Origin: UMGS1601 sp964617585
Lineage (GTDB): Bacteria > Bacillota > Clostridia > Oscillospirales > Ruminococcaceae
Reading direction: 5' to 3'
DNA length: 64,000 bases
Assembly (NCBI GenBank): GCA_964617585.1
Contig: CAZTXS010000006.1
Coordinates: 24,341 to 88,340 of the forward strand
The notes under the pieces are model-generated. The model had not been told where the DNA came from. It made no database searches and worked only from the letters and a program-made list of their open reading frames with translations. Below are positions 25,070 to 33,114 of this stretch, in pieces. Within the stretch, counting starts at the first letter, position 1, and every line of letters starts with the position of its first letter. The translations under genes and the position numbers were made by a program.

Positions 25070-25564
25070 ATGAAAAAAGTTGCGGTTATTATGGGAAGCG
25101 ACAGCGACTTCCCTGTAGTATCAAAAGCCATTAAAGAGCTGGAATCCTACGGCGTGCCTTACGAGGCTCACGTTATGTCGGCTCACCGGACGCCCGAGCT
25201 TGCCGCTGATTTTGCAAAGAACGCCAAATCAAACGGCTTCGGAGTGATTATTGCGGCTGCCGGTATGGCGGCTCACTTAGCAGGCGTTTTAGCGGGCAAC
25301 ACTACCCTGCCCGTTATAGGAATACCTATAAAATCGACATTCGACGGCATGGACGCTTTGCTTGCAACGGTACAGATGCCTTCGGGGATTCCCGTGGCGA
25401 CTGTAGCTGTAAACGGAGCAAAGAACGCAGCTGTACTTGCAATTCAGATGCTGTCCCTTTCAGACGATATTCTTGCACAAAAGCTGGAGGAGTCTAAAAA
25501 GCAAATGCTTGAGGAAGTTAAGGCAAAGGACGAGGCTTTGCAGAAGCAGATAGCTTCACTTTAA
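25070..25564 (+). CDS. purE: N5-carboxyaminoimidazole ribonucleotide mutase PurE
   Basis: Converts N5-CAIR to CAIR in purine synthesis. MGSDSDFPVVSKA (phosphate-binding loop), YEAHVMSAHRTPEL (catalytic His) and IIAAAGMAAHLAGVLAG. 164 aa, class I type, although no purK is seen nearby. GGAGG is 6 nt before ATG 25070. First gene of a nine-gene purine operon. Confidence 0.96.
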   Translation: MKKVAVIMGSDSDFPVVSKAIKELESYGVPYEAHVMSAHRTPELAADFAKNAKSNGFGVIIAAAGMAAHLAGVLAGNTTLPVIGIPIKSTFDGMDALLATVQMPSGIPVATVAVNGAKNAAVLAIQMLSLSDDILAQKLEESKKQMLEEVKAKDEALQKQIASL

Positions 25565-25642
25565 TATGTCAAATATACGCTTTTAAGATTAATTGCTTAA
25601 GGGCAGTCAGGATAATAAAAATATAATTCAGGAGGAATAATA

Positions 25643-26359
25643 ATGGAAAACTTGGTTAAGGCAGAACAATTATACGAGGGAAAAGCAAAAAAGGTCTATG
25701 CCACAAACGATCCCGACTTGGTTATTGTTGACTACAAGGACGACGCAACCGCATTCAACGGTGAGAAAAAAGGAACAATTTCAGGCAAAGGCTCGATAAA
25801 TAACAGAATGACGAACTTTATGTTCAGGCTTCTGGAAAAAGAGGGTGTTCCTACTCACCTTGTTGAAGAGATAAGCGACCGCGAAACTATTGTTAAAAAG
25901 GTTGAAATAGTTCCTCTTGAGGTAATAATAAGAAACGTTGCGGCAGGAAGCTTTTCTAAAAAATTAGGTATTGCCGAGGGAACTCCTCTAAAAACGCCTA
26001 CTTTGGAATTCAGCTATAAAAACGATGATTTGGGCGACCCGTTTATAAACGATTACTACGCTCTCGGCTTGGGACTTGCTACTCAGAAGGAGATTGACGT
26101 TATCACAAAATACGCTTTTAAGGTAAACGACTTTATGGTTAAGTTCTTTAAAGAAATAAATATCGATCTTATCGACTTTAAGATAGAGTTCGGACGCTTT
26201 CACGATGAAATCATTCTTGCTGATGAAATTTCACCTGATACCTGCCGTTTTTGGGATTCTGTAACTCATGAAAAGCTTGACAAGGATCGTTTCCGCAGAG
26301 ATATGGGCGGAGTAGAGGACGCTTATCAGGAAGTTATGAAGCGTTTAATGGGAGAATAA
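25643..26359 (+). CDS. purC: SAICAR synthetase PurC
   Basis: Joins aspartate to CAIR using ATP. LYEGKAKKVYAT (ATP loop), KGSINNRMTNFMFRLLEKEG, VPLEVIIRNVAAGSFSKKLG and IDFKIEFGRF, DEISPDTCRFWD. 238 aa, full length. AGGAGG lies 6-7 nt before ATG 25643. Separated from purE by 78 nt with no terminator. Confidence 0.96.
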   Translation: MENLVKAEQLYEGKAKKVYATNDPDLVIVDYKDDATAFNGEKKGTISGKGSINNRMTNFMFRLLEKEGVPTHLVEEISDRETIVKKVEIVPLEVIIRNVAAGSFSKKLGIAEGTPLKTPTLEFSYKNDDLGDPFINDYYALGLGLATQKEIDVITKYAFKVNDFMVKFFKEINIDLIDFKIEFGRFHDEIILADEISPDTCRFWDSVTHEKLDKDRFRRDMGGVEDAYQEVMKRLMGE

Positions 26360-26362
26360 CAG

Positions 26363-26397
26363 AAAGGAGTATATATTCTCCGAACCGGGGAATATAT
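26363..26397 (+). promoter_or_regulatory. SD-hairpin-start leader of the purF paralogue
   Basis: AAAGGAG (26363-26369), one T, then a 12-bp stem with one G-U pair (26371-26382 and 26386-26397, loop AAC), then 10 nt to ATG 26408. Linear SD-ATG spacing is 38 nt; with the hairpin it is 11 nt. It strongly resembles the hairpin before glgB. Confidence 0.6.
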
Positions 26398-26407
26398 TCA
26401 TAAAAGC

Positions 26408-27829
26408 ATGGGCGGATTTTTCGGAGCGGTTTCATCAAACGATTGTATTTCGGACGTTTTTTTCGGAACCGACTATCATTCACATTTGGGTACAAGACGC
26501 GGAGGTATGACCTCTTATTCTCCTGAACTTGGATTTCAAAGAAGTATTCACAGCATTGAAAACTCACCCTTCAGAACAAAATTTGAAAAAGATATTGAAA
26601 GCATGAGGGGAAACATCTGTATCGGTTGCATAAGCGATACCGACCCTCAACCTATTATGGCAAGATCAAAGCTCGGATTATACGCAATCTGCACAATAGG
26701 CGTTATTACCAATGCAGACGAGCTGATGTCGGAGCTTTTAGACACCGGCTGCGCTAATTTTGAATCAATGAGCAGCGGAAGCGTTAATTCCTGCGGTCTT
26801 ATTGCAGCTTTAATTGCGCAGAAAAATTCTTTTGTCGAAGGAATTAAATATGCTCAGGATAAAATAAAAGGCACTATGTCGCTTATTATTATGACCGAGG
26901 ACAGAATTATCGCCGCAAGAGATAAAATGGGCAGACTGCCGATTATAATCGGTAAAAGGTCCGACGGCTATTGCTTCTCGTTTGAGTCCTTCGCATTTCA
27001 GAAGCTCGGTTATAAGACCTGCTATGAACTTCGCTCCGGCGAAATTGTCAGCATTACAAAAGATGGTTACGACATTCTCTGCGATGGTAATAAAGAAACT
27101 AAAATATGTACTTTCCTCTGGACATATTACGGCTATCCAAACGCAGTTTACGAGGGCGTTAACGTTGAAGCCATGAGAACAAGAAACGGAGAGATAATGG
27201 CTGAAACCGATATAAAAAACGGCAGGCTTCCCGACGTTGACTATGTATGCGGCGTTCCCGATTCGGGAATACCTCATGCAATAGGCTATGCAAACAAGAG
27301 CGGTATCCCATTTGCAAGACCGTTCATCAAATATACGCCTACGTGGCCGAGAAGCTTTATGCCTCAGAGTCAGACCATGAGAAATAAGGTTGCAAAAATG
27401 AAGCTTATTCCTGTTCACGAGCTTATCGAAGGTAAAAAACTTCTTTTTGTCGACGACAGTATAGTAAGAGGAACACAGATGAGGGAAACGGTAGAGTTTC
27501 TTTATGAAAACGGAGCTAAGGAAGTACATATGCGTTCGGCTTGTCCGCCGATTATGTACGGCTGTAAATATCTGAATTTTTCAAGAAGCACTTCCGAGCT
27601 TGAGCTTATTGCACGGCAAATTATCGACGAGTTCGAGGGAACGGACGGCGTTAAATACATTGAAGAGTACAGCGATTCGAGTACCGAAAGAGGCAAAAAG
27701 CTGAGAGATGAAATACGCCGCCGTCTTAAGCTGACTTCTTTGGAATTTCAATCACTTCCGGGAACAGTAAGAGCTGTAGGAAAGCCGGAATGTGAGCTTT
27801 GCACATACTGCTGGAACGGAAAGGAATGA
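26408..27829 (+). CDS. PurF paralogue with degenerate glutaminase domain
   Basis: Related over its whole length to the true PurF next door. The N-terminal nucleophile cysteine is missing (MGGFFGAV against CGVFGIYS), and other glutaminase elements are lost (HVRYSTTGNS and HNGNL in PurF correspond to CIGCISDTDPQP and TIGVITN here). The phosphoribosyltransferase part is intact, including LLFVDDSIVRGTQMRETV and VCGVPDSGIPHAIG. Four cysteines at the positions of the PurF iron-sulfur ligands remain (KICTF, MYGCKY, CELCTYC). It could make phosphoribosylamine from ammonia, regulate PurF or use another amine donor. 473 aa, no frameshift, so it is kept under selection. Confidence 0.85.
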   Translation: MGGFFGAVSSNDCISDVFFGTDYHSHLGTRRGGMTSYSPELGFQRSIHSIENSPFRTKFEKDIESMRGNICIGCISDTDPQPIMARSKLGLYAICTIGVITNADELMSELLDTGCANFESMSSGSVNSCGLIAALIAQKNSFVEGIKYAQDKIKGTMSLIIMTEDRIIAARDKMGRLPIIIGKRSDGYCFSFESFAFQKLGYKTCYELRSGEIVSITKDGYDILCDGNKETKICTFLWTYYGYPNAVYEGVNVEAMRTRNGEIMAETDIKNGRLPDVDYVCGVPDSGIPHAIGYANKSGIPFARPFIKYTPTWPRSFMPQSQTMRNKVAKMKLIPVHELIEGKKLLFVDDSIVRGTQMRETVEFLYENGAKEVHMRSACPPIMYGCKYLNFSRSTSELELIARQIIDEFEGTDGVKYIEEYSDSSTERGKKLRDEIRRRLKLTSLEFQSLPGTVRAVGKPECELCTYCWNGKE

Positions 27830-27835
27830 TTGCAG

Positions 27836-29281
27836 TTGAATAAAGGTCTTCACGAAGAATGCGGTGTTTTCGGGATATATTCAAATGAAACCTGCGACGT
27901 TGCTTCTTCTGTATATGTAGGGCTTTACGCTCTCCAGCACAGAGGTCAGGAAAGCTGCGGAATCGTTGTCAACGACGACGGGGTTTTCCATCATCATAAA
28001 GATTTGGGACTTGTTCACGAGGTTTTTAATAAAGATACCTTAGCGCATCTGGGAAACGGTCAAATAGCTATCGGACACGTCAGATATTCGACAACGGGAA
28101 ATTCCAATCGTTCCAACGCTCAGCCCTTGGTCGTCAGGCACATAAAAGGACCTATGTCTATTGCCCATAACGGTAATCTTGTAAATGCGCTTCAGCTCAG
28201 ACGTGAATATGAAATGAAGGGCGGTATTTTTCACACTACTAACGATACAGAGGTTATTTCATACGCTGTGACCGAACAGAGATTAGTATGCGGTTCTATT
28301 GAAGAAGCTGTCGAAAAGGCGATGAATAAAATCAAGGGCGCATATTCTATTCTTGTTATGTCCCCTACTAAGCTTATTGCGGCGAGAGATCCAAACGGCT
28401 TCAGACCCTTATGCTTAGGTAAAACACCGAACGGCTATGTGGTTTCCTCTGAAAGCTGCGCTTTTGAAAGCATTGGAGCTAAATTTATCCGCGACGTTAA
28501 GCCGGGAGAAATTATCGTCATTGACAGAAAAGGATTGAGAAGCATCGAAACACACTGCGGTAATAAAGGTACTGTCTGCGTTTTTGAGTATGTGTATTTT
28601 GCAAGGCCTGACTCGGTTATTGAGGGGTCGAGCGTTCACAAAGCAAGACTGAGAGCCGGTAAATACCTATGGCGTGAGCATCCGGTTGACGCAGACGTTA
28701 TTATAGGCGTTCCCGATTCGGGACTTGACGCCGCTCTGGGCTTCGCCAAAGAAAGCGGTATACCCTACGGCATAGGCTTTATAAAAAACAGATATATAGG
28801 CAGAACGTTTATTCAGCCTACTCAGACCGAACGTACAAACTCAGTTAAAATCAAGCTCAACGCTATCTCGGACACCGTAAAGGGAAAACGTGTTGTCATG
28901 ATAGACGACAGTATCGTAAGAGGTACGACTATGAGAAGAATAGTCAATCTTCTGCGTGACGCAGGCGCTAAGGAGGTTCACGTAAGAATTTCCTCTCCCC
29001 CGTTTATTGCGCCCTGTTATTTCGGTACGGATATTGACAGCAAGGATAAGCTTATAGCCTGTCAGAAGAATTCCGTTGATGAAATATGCGAAAGTATAGG
29101 AGCGGACAGCCTGGGTTATCTAAGCGTTGAAAACGTTAAAAAGCTTGCCGGCATTTCCCATTGCGATTTCTGCGTAGGGTGCTTTACCGAAAACTATCCT
29201 ATAGAGGTACCTAAAGAAACGCCTAAGGATAAGTTTGAATTCAAGATTAACAATAATCAGCTTTCGCTTGATATTGAATAG
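27836..29281 (+). CDS. purF: Amidophosphoribosyltransferase PurF
   Basis: First committed enzyme of purine synthesis: PRPP + glutamine to phosphoribosylamine. A short propeptide precedes the catalytic cysteine in HEECGVFGIYSN. Glutaminase residues HVRYSTTGNSN, AHNGNLVNA and NDTEVISY are intact; the PRPP loop is VVMIDDSIVRGTTMRRIV; iron-sulfur ligands are in TVCVFEY, APCYFG and CDFCVGCF. Start is TTG: either 27830 or 27836; I choose 27836 because AAGGA is about 10 nt upstream. It begins just after the paralogue's stop codon. Confidence 0.95.
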   Translation: MNKGLHEECGVFGIYSNETCDVASSVYVGLYALQHRGQESCGIVVNDDGVFHHHKDLGLVHEVFNKDTLAHLGNGQIAIGHVRYSTTGNSNRSNAQPLVVRHIKGPMSIAHNGNLVNALQLRREYEMKGGIFHTTNDTEVISYAVTEQRLVCGSIEEAVEKAMNKIKGAYSILVMSPTKLIAARDPNGFRPLCLGKTPNGYVVSSESCAFESIGAKFIRDVKPGEIIVIDRKGLRSIETHCGNKGTVCVFEYVYFARPDSVIEGSSVHKARLRAGKYLWREHPVDADVIIGVPDSGLDAALGFAKESGIPYGIGFIKNRYIGRTFIQPTQTERTNSVKIKLNAISDTVKGKRVVMIDDSIVRGTTMRRIVNLLRDAGAKEVHVRISSPPFIAPCYFGTDIDSKDKLIACQKNSVDEICESIGADSLGYLSVENVKKLAGISHCDFCVGCFTENYPIEVPKETPKDKFEFKINNNQLSLDIE

Positions 29282-29323
29282 ACAAAATATAAACCGTGAG
29301 TTTTCACATAAAGGAGAAAAGGT

Positions 29324-30358
29324 ATGAAAAGTTTTTCAGACAGTTATAAAGAAGCCGGAGTTGACGTAACAGCCGGTTATAAGGCTGTTGAACTTATGAA
29401 GCAGCACGTTGCCAAAACAATCACCGATAACGTTTTATCGGGACTCGGAGGCTTCGGCGGTCTTTATGAGCTTGACGTCGCAAATATCGGCAAGCCTGTT
29501 TTGGTTTCGGGAACGGACGGTGTAGGCACAAAACTTAAAATAGCTTTCCTGATGGATAAGCACAACACAGTCGGAATCGACTGCGTGGCAATGTGCGTAA
29601 ACGACATAATCTGCTGCGGAGCAAAGCCTCAGTTTTTCCTTGACTATATAGCAGTCGGTAAAAACATTCCCGAAAAGGTTGCAGATATAGTATCGGGAGT
29701 TGCCGAGGGCTGCGTTCAGTCGGGCTGCGCACTCATCGGCGGAGAAACCGCTGAAATGCCGGGATTTTACCCTGAAGACGAATATGACCTGGCAGGCTTT
29801 TCTGTAGGAGTTGTAGACAAGGATAAAATTCTTAAGCCCGATACGCAAAAAGCCGGAGATATAATGATAGGAATCAAGTCAAGCGGCGTTCATTCAAACG
29901 GATTCTCTCTGGTGAGAAAGGTCTTTTCTGTTTCTGAATCCAATCTGGCAAGGCATATAAGTGAACTGGGAAAAACCTTGGGAGAAACGCTTTTGACTCC
30001 GACAAAAATATATGTTAATGCAATTATGAACGTTCTTGACGTCTGCACTGTTAAAGCTATATCTCATATAACCGGCGGAGGCTTTTATGAAAACATTCCA
30101 CGTTCACTGCCAAACGGAATTTCAGCTAAAATTGAAAAATCCGCTGTGCATATACTGCCTATATTCGACGTCATTGCGTCTACCGGAAAGATTCCCGAAA
30201 GAGATATGTTCAACACATTCAACATGGGAGTCGGCATGACCGTCGTCGTTGATAAAAACGATGCCGACAAAGCAATAGAAGCAATTAAAGCAGCAGGCGA
30301 AGAAGCTTACGTTCTCGGCGAGCTTATTGAAAGCGAAGAGGGCGTTATCATCTGTTAG
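29324..30358 (+). CDS. purM: AIR synthetase PurM
   Basis: ATP-dependent cyclisation of FGAM to AIR. DVTAGYKAVELMKQHV, SGTDGVGTKLKIAF, DCVAMCVNDIICCGA, GGETAEMPGFYPEDEYDLAG and HITGGGFYENIPR are all present. 344 aa, full length. AAAGGAG precedes ATG 29324. Lies 42 nt after purF. Confidence 0.97.
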   Translation: MKSFSDSYKEAGVDVTAGYKAVELMKQHVAKTITDNVLSGLGGFGGLYELDVANIGKPVLVSGTDGVGTKLKIAFLMDKHNTVGIDCVAMCVNDIICCGAKPQFFLDYIAVGKNIPEKVADIVSGVAEGCVQSGCALIGGETAEMPGFYPEDEYDLAGFSVGVVDKDKILKPDTQKAGDIMIGIKSSGVHSNGFSLVRKVFSVSESNLARHISELGKTLGETLLTPTKIYVNAIMNVLDVCTVKAISHITGGGFYENIPRSLPNGISAKIEKSAVHILPIFDVIASTGKIPERDMFNTFNMGVGMTVVVDKNDADKAIEAIKAAGEEAYVLGELIESEEGVIIC

Positions 30359-30397
30359 TCTTAATATAAAGCACAGAAAGGAAGAATTTCATTTTCT

Positions 30398-31024
30398 ATG
30401 AAAAATATTGTAGTTTTGGTTTCGGGCGGCGGAACTAATCTTCAGGCTATTATTGACGCCGAAAAAAGAGGAGAAATTAAAAGCGGAAAAATCACCTGTG
30501 TGATTTCCTCTAAAAAAGATGCTTATGCCTTGGAAAGAGCTGAAAAAAACGGTATAAAAACCGTTACACTCCCCAGAAAAGAATATGCAGACAATAAATC
30601 ATATTCTGAGAAGCTTCTTGAAATACTCGATAAAGAAAAAGCGGATCTAATAGTCTACGCAGGCTTTATGACAATTCTGGACGAGTGCGTTTGCAAGGCT
30701 TATCCCAATAAAATGATGAACGTCCATCCTGCTCTTATCCCTTCTTTCTGCGGAAAAGGCTTTTACGGACTTCACGTTCACGAAGAAGTTCTTCGGAAAG
30801 GCGTTAAGCTGACGGGGGCGACAGTTCATTTTGTAACCGAGGAATGCGACGGCGGTCCTATAATTTTGCAGAAGGCTGTAGAGGTTAAGGACAACGATAC
30901 GCCTGAAATCTTGCAGAAAAGAGTTATGGAGAAAGCCGAGTGGAAGATACTCCCCAAGGCTGTTTCGCTTTTCTGTGAGGGAAAAATAAAAGTAGTTGGA
31001 AACAAAACCATAATATCAGAATAA
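30398..31024 (+). CDS. purN: GAR transformylase PurN
   Basis: Transfers a formyl group from 10-formyl-THF to GAR. VLVSGGGTNLQAIIDA (phosphate site), MNVHPALIPSFCGKGFYGLH (catalytic Asn-x-His), TGATVHFVTEECDGGPII (catalytic Asp). 208 aa. The spacing from AAAGGAAG to ATG 30398 is about 13 nt, somewhat long. Confidence 0.96.
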   Translation: MKNIVVLVSGGGTNLQAIIDAEKRGEIKSGKITCVISSKKDAYALERAEKNGIKTVTLPRKEYADNKSYSEKLLEILDKEKADLIVYAGFMTILDECVCKAYPNKMMNVHPALIPSFCGKGFYGLHVHEEVLRKGVKLTGATVHFVTEECDGGPIILQKAVEVKDNDTPEILQKRVMEKAEWKILPKAVSLFCEGKIKVVGNKTIISE

Positions 31025-31038
31025 AACGGAGGGATTTT

Positions 31039-31752
31039 ATGAAAACGCTTGATATTTATGAAGAGCTTAAAAACAATTCATACCCGGGAAGAGGTATAAT
31101 TATCGGCAGGTCAGCCGATGGAAAAAACGCTGTTACCGCATATTTCATTATGGGCAGAAGCGTAAACTCAAGAAACAGGGTGTTTACACCTACTGACGAC
31201 GGTATCAAGACCGAAGCATTCGACCCGTCGAAGCTTACAGACCCGCATCTTATCATATACTCCCCTGTCAGGGTTTTGGGAAACAAAATCATAGTTACAA
31301 ACGGCGATCAGACGGATACAATATATGAGCTTATGGACAAACAACAGACTTTTGAACAGGCTCTTCGCACCAGAGAATTTGAAGACGACTCTCCTAATTT
31401 CACGCCGCGTATTTCAGGAATTATGCACATTGAGGACAATACCTACAACTACGCAATGTCAATTTTAAAATCAGCTGACGGTAATCCTGATTCCTGCGAA
31501 AGATTTACATACACCTATACTGATCCGCTCAACGGCGAGGGCAGATTTATTCACACATATATGGGCGATGGAAATCCGCTTCCCAGCTTTGAGGGAGAGC
31601 CTAAGAAAATTTTCATACCGAACGATATAAACGAGTTTTCACAGGGCTTGTGGGAAAGTCTTAACGAAGATAATAAAGTTTCTCTTTTTGTCAGATTCAT
31701 CAATCTTGAAACCAAAAAGGCTGAAACTGTAATTATAAACAAAAACAAATAA
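31039..31752 (+). CDS. IMP cyclohydrolase (PurO-like, stand-alone)
   Basis: Predicted to close FAICAR to IMP, the last step of purine synthesis. 237 aa, matching the stand-alone IMP cyclohydrolase family: NNSYPGRGIIIGRSADGKNA, VTAYFIMGRSVNSRNRVF and DPHLIIYSPVR. It replaces the cyclohydrolase half of the usual bifunctional PurH, whose transformylase half is encoded by the next gene. ATG 31039 follows GGAGG closely after purN. Confidence 0.88.
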   Translation: MKTLDIYEELKNNSYPGRGIIIGRSADGKNAVTAYFIMGRSVNSRNRVFTPTDDGIKTEAFDPSKLTDPHLIIYSPVRVLGNKIIVTNGDQTDTIYELMDKQQTFEQALRTREFEDDSPNFTPRISGIMHIEDNTYNYAMSILKSADGNPDSCERFTYTYTDPLNGEGRFIHTYMGDGNPLPSFEGEPKKIFIPNDINEFSQGLWESLNEDNKVSLFVRFINLETKKAETVIINKNK

Positions 31753-31772
31753 AATGTGAAAGGATAGATAAA

Positions 31773-32957
31773 ATGGCTAATGATATGCAATTAAAATACG
31801 GCTGCAATCCTAATCAGAAGCCGTCAAAGGTTTATATGGCTGACGGAAGCGAGCTTCCTATAACAGTGCTTAACGGAAAACCCGGTTATATAAATCTCCT
31901 TGACGCTTTCAACGGCTGGCAGCTTGTAAAAGAACTCAAAAAAGCAACGGGCGTATGTGCGGCAACATCCTTCAAGCACGTTTCTCCCGCAGGTGCGGCA
32001 ATAGGCAGACCTCTTTCAGACACGCTAAAAAAAATCTACTGGGTTGACGATTTAGGAGAGCTTTCACCTATGGCCTGCGCTTATGCAAGAGCAAGAGGAG
32101 CGGACAGAATGTCATCATACGGAGATTTCATCGCTTTGTCTGACGAATGTGACGTTTGTACTGCTAAAATGATTCAGAGAGAGGTTTCCGACGGAATTAT
32201 CGCTCCCTCCTATACGTCTGAAGCTCTGGAAATTCTCAAAAGCAAAAGAAAAGGCACATACAACATCATACAAATCGATGAGAACTATGTTCCCGACCCA
32301 ATAGAAACAAAACAGGTTTACGGTGTTTCTTTTGAGCAGGGCAGAAACGAGCTTGACATAAACAGAGAAATGATTTTGAAGGATATTGTTACAAACAACA
32401 AAAACATTCCCGACGATAAGGTTGACGACCTGATTATTTCGCTTATAACCTTGAAATACACTCAGTCAAACAGCGTATGCTATGTTAAAGACGGACAGGC
32501 AATCGGTATAGGAGCGGGTCAGCAGTCAAGAATTCACTGCACAAGACTTGCAGGAAACAAGGCTGATAACTGGTGGCTAAGACAATCGACTCAGGTGCTT
32601 GCACTTGATTTCAAGGACGATATTCGCCGTCCTGACAGAGATAACGCAATAGACGTTTATATTTCAGACGAATATGAGGACGTTCTTGCCGAGGGAGTTT
32701 GGCAGAATACCTTTAAGACAAAACCTCCCGTATTCACCAGAGAGGAGAAAAAAGCTTGGCTTGAAAAGAACACTGACGTAGCGTTAGGTTCAGACGCATT
32801 CTTCCCGTTCGGCGATAATATTGAACGTGCAAGAAAAAGCGGCGTCGCTTATATAGCAGAGCCGGGCGGTTCAATAAGAGATGACAATGTTATTGAAACC
32901 TGCAATAAGTACGGAATTGCAATGTGCTTTACAGGAATAAGACTATTCCATCATTAA
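31773..32957 (+). CDS. purH: AICAR transformylase (PurH C-terminal type, stand-alone)
   Basis: Formylates AICAR with 10-formyl-THF. LKYGCNPNQKPSKVYM, the catalytic Lys-His in ATSFKHVSPAGAAIG, DEYEDVLAE and the C-terminal AEPGGSIRDDNVIETCNKYG are typical of the transformylase domain. 394 aa; the IMP cyclohydrolase domain found in bifunctional PurH is not attached. AAAGGA is before ATG 31773. A repeat copy lies 7 nt after its stop, between it and purD. Confidence 0.93.
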   Translation: MANDMQLKYGCNPNQKPSKVYMADGSELPITVLNGKPGYINLLDAFNGWQLVKELKKATGVCAATSFKHVSPAGAAIGRPLSDTLKKIYWVDDLGELSPMACAYARARGADRMSSYGDFIALSDECDVCTAKMIQREVSDGIIAPSYTSEALEILKSKRKGTYNIIQIDENYVPDPIETKQVYGVSFEQGRNELDINREMILKDIVTNNKNIPDDKVDDLIISLITLKYTQSNSVCYVKDGQAIGIGAGQQSRIHCTRLAGNKADNWWLRQSTQVLALDFKDDIRRPDRDNAIDVYISDEYEDVLAEGVWQNTFKTKPPVFTREEKKAWLEKNTDVALGSDAFFPFGDNIERARKSGVAYIAEPGGSIRDDNVIETCNKYGIAMCFTGIRLFHH

Positions 32958-32964
32958 AAGAAAT

Positions 32965-33069
32965 ATAACTTAGGCAAGATGTCCCCCGCCTCTATAGGCG
33001 GCGGGTTCCATTATCCGGTCGGCACTGTCGACCATTGCCACGTTGAACGACGGGCAAGCCCTTATTGAA
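32965..33069 (-). repeat. Intergenic repeat family 1, copy 4 (inside purine operon)
   Basis: ATAACTTAGGCAAG...GGGCAAGCCCTTATTGAA on the plus strand, 105 bp. It has the GC-rich hairpin (CCGCC-TCTATA-GGCGG) and the GGTCGGCA-CTG-TCGACC module but lacks the GGTCAGTAG hairpin. It lies between purH and purD, so it must be transcribed in the operon. Confidence 0.9.
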
Positions 33070-33114
33070 TTTAGATTTTTAAGCCATTAAACAGCAAAGG
33101 TATGGTGATTGATT

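Noticed and set aside
26810..27529. 239-codon open frame antisense to the purF paralogue
   Set aside because: No ribosome binding site or family signature, and the opposite strand encodes a full-length PurF-like protein with conserved motifs.
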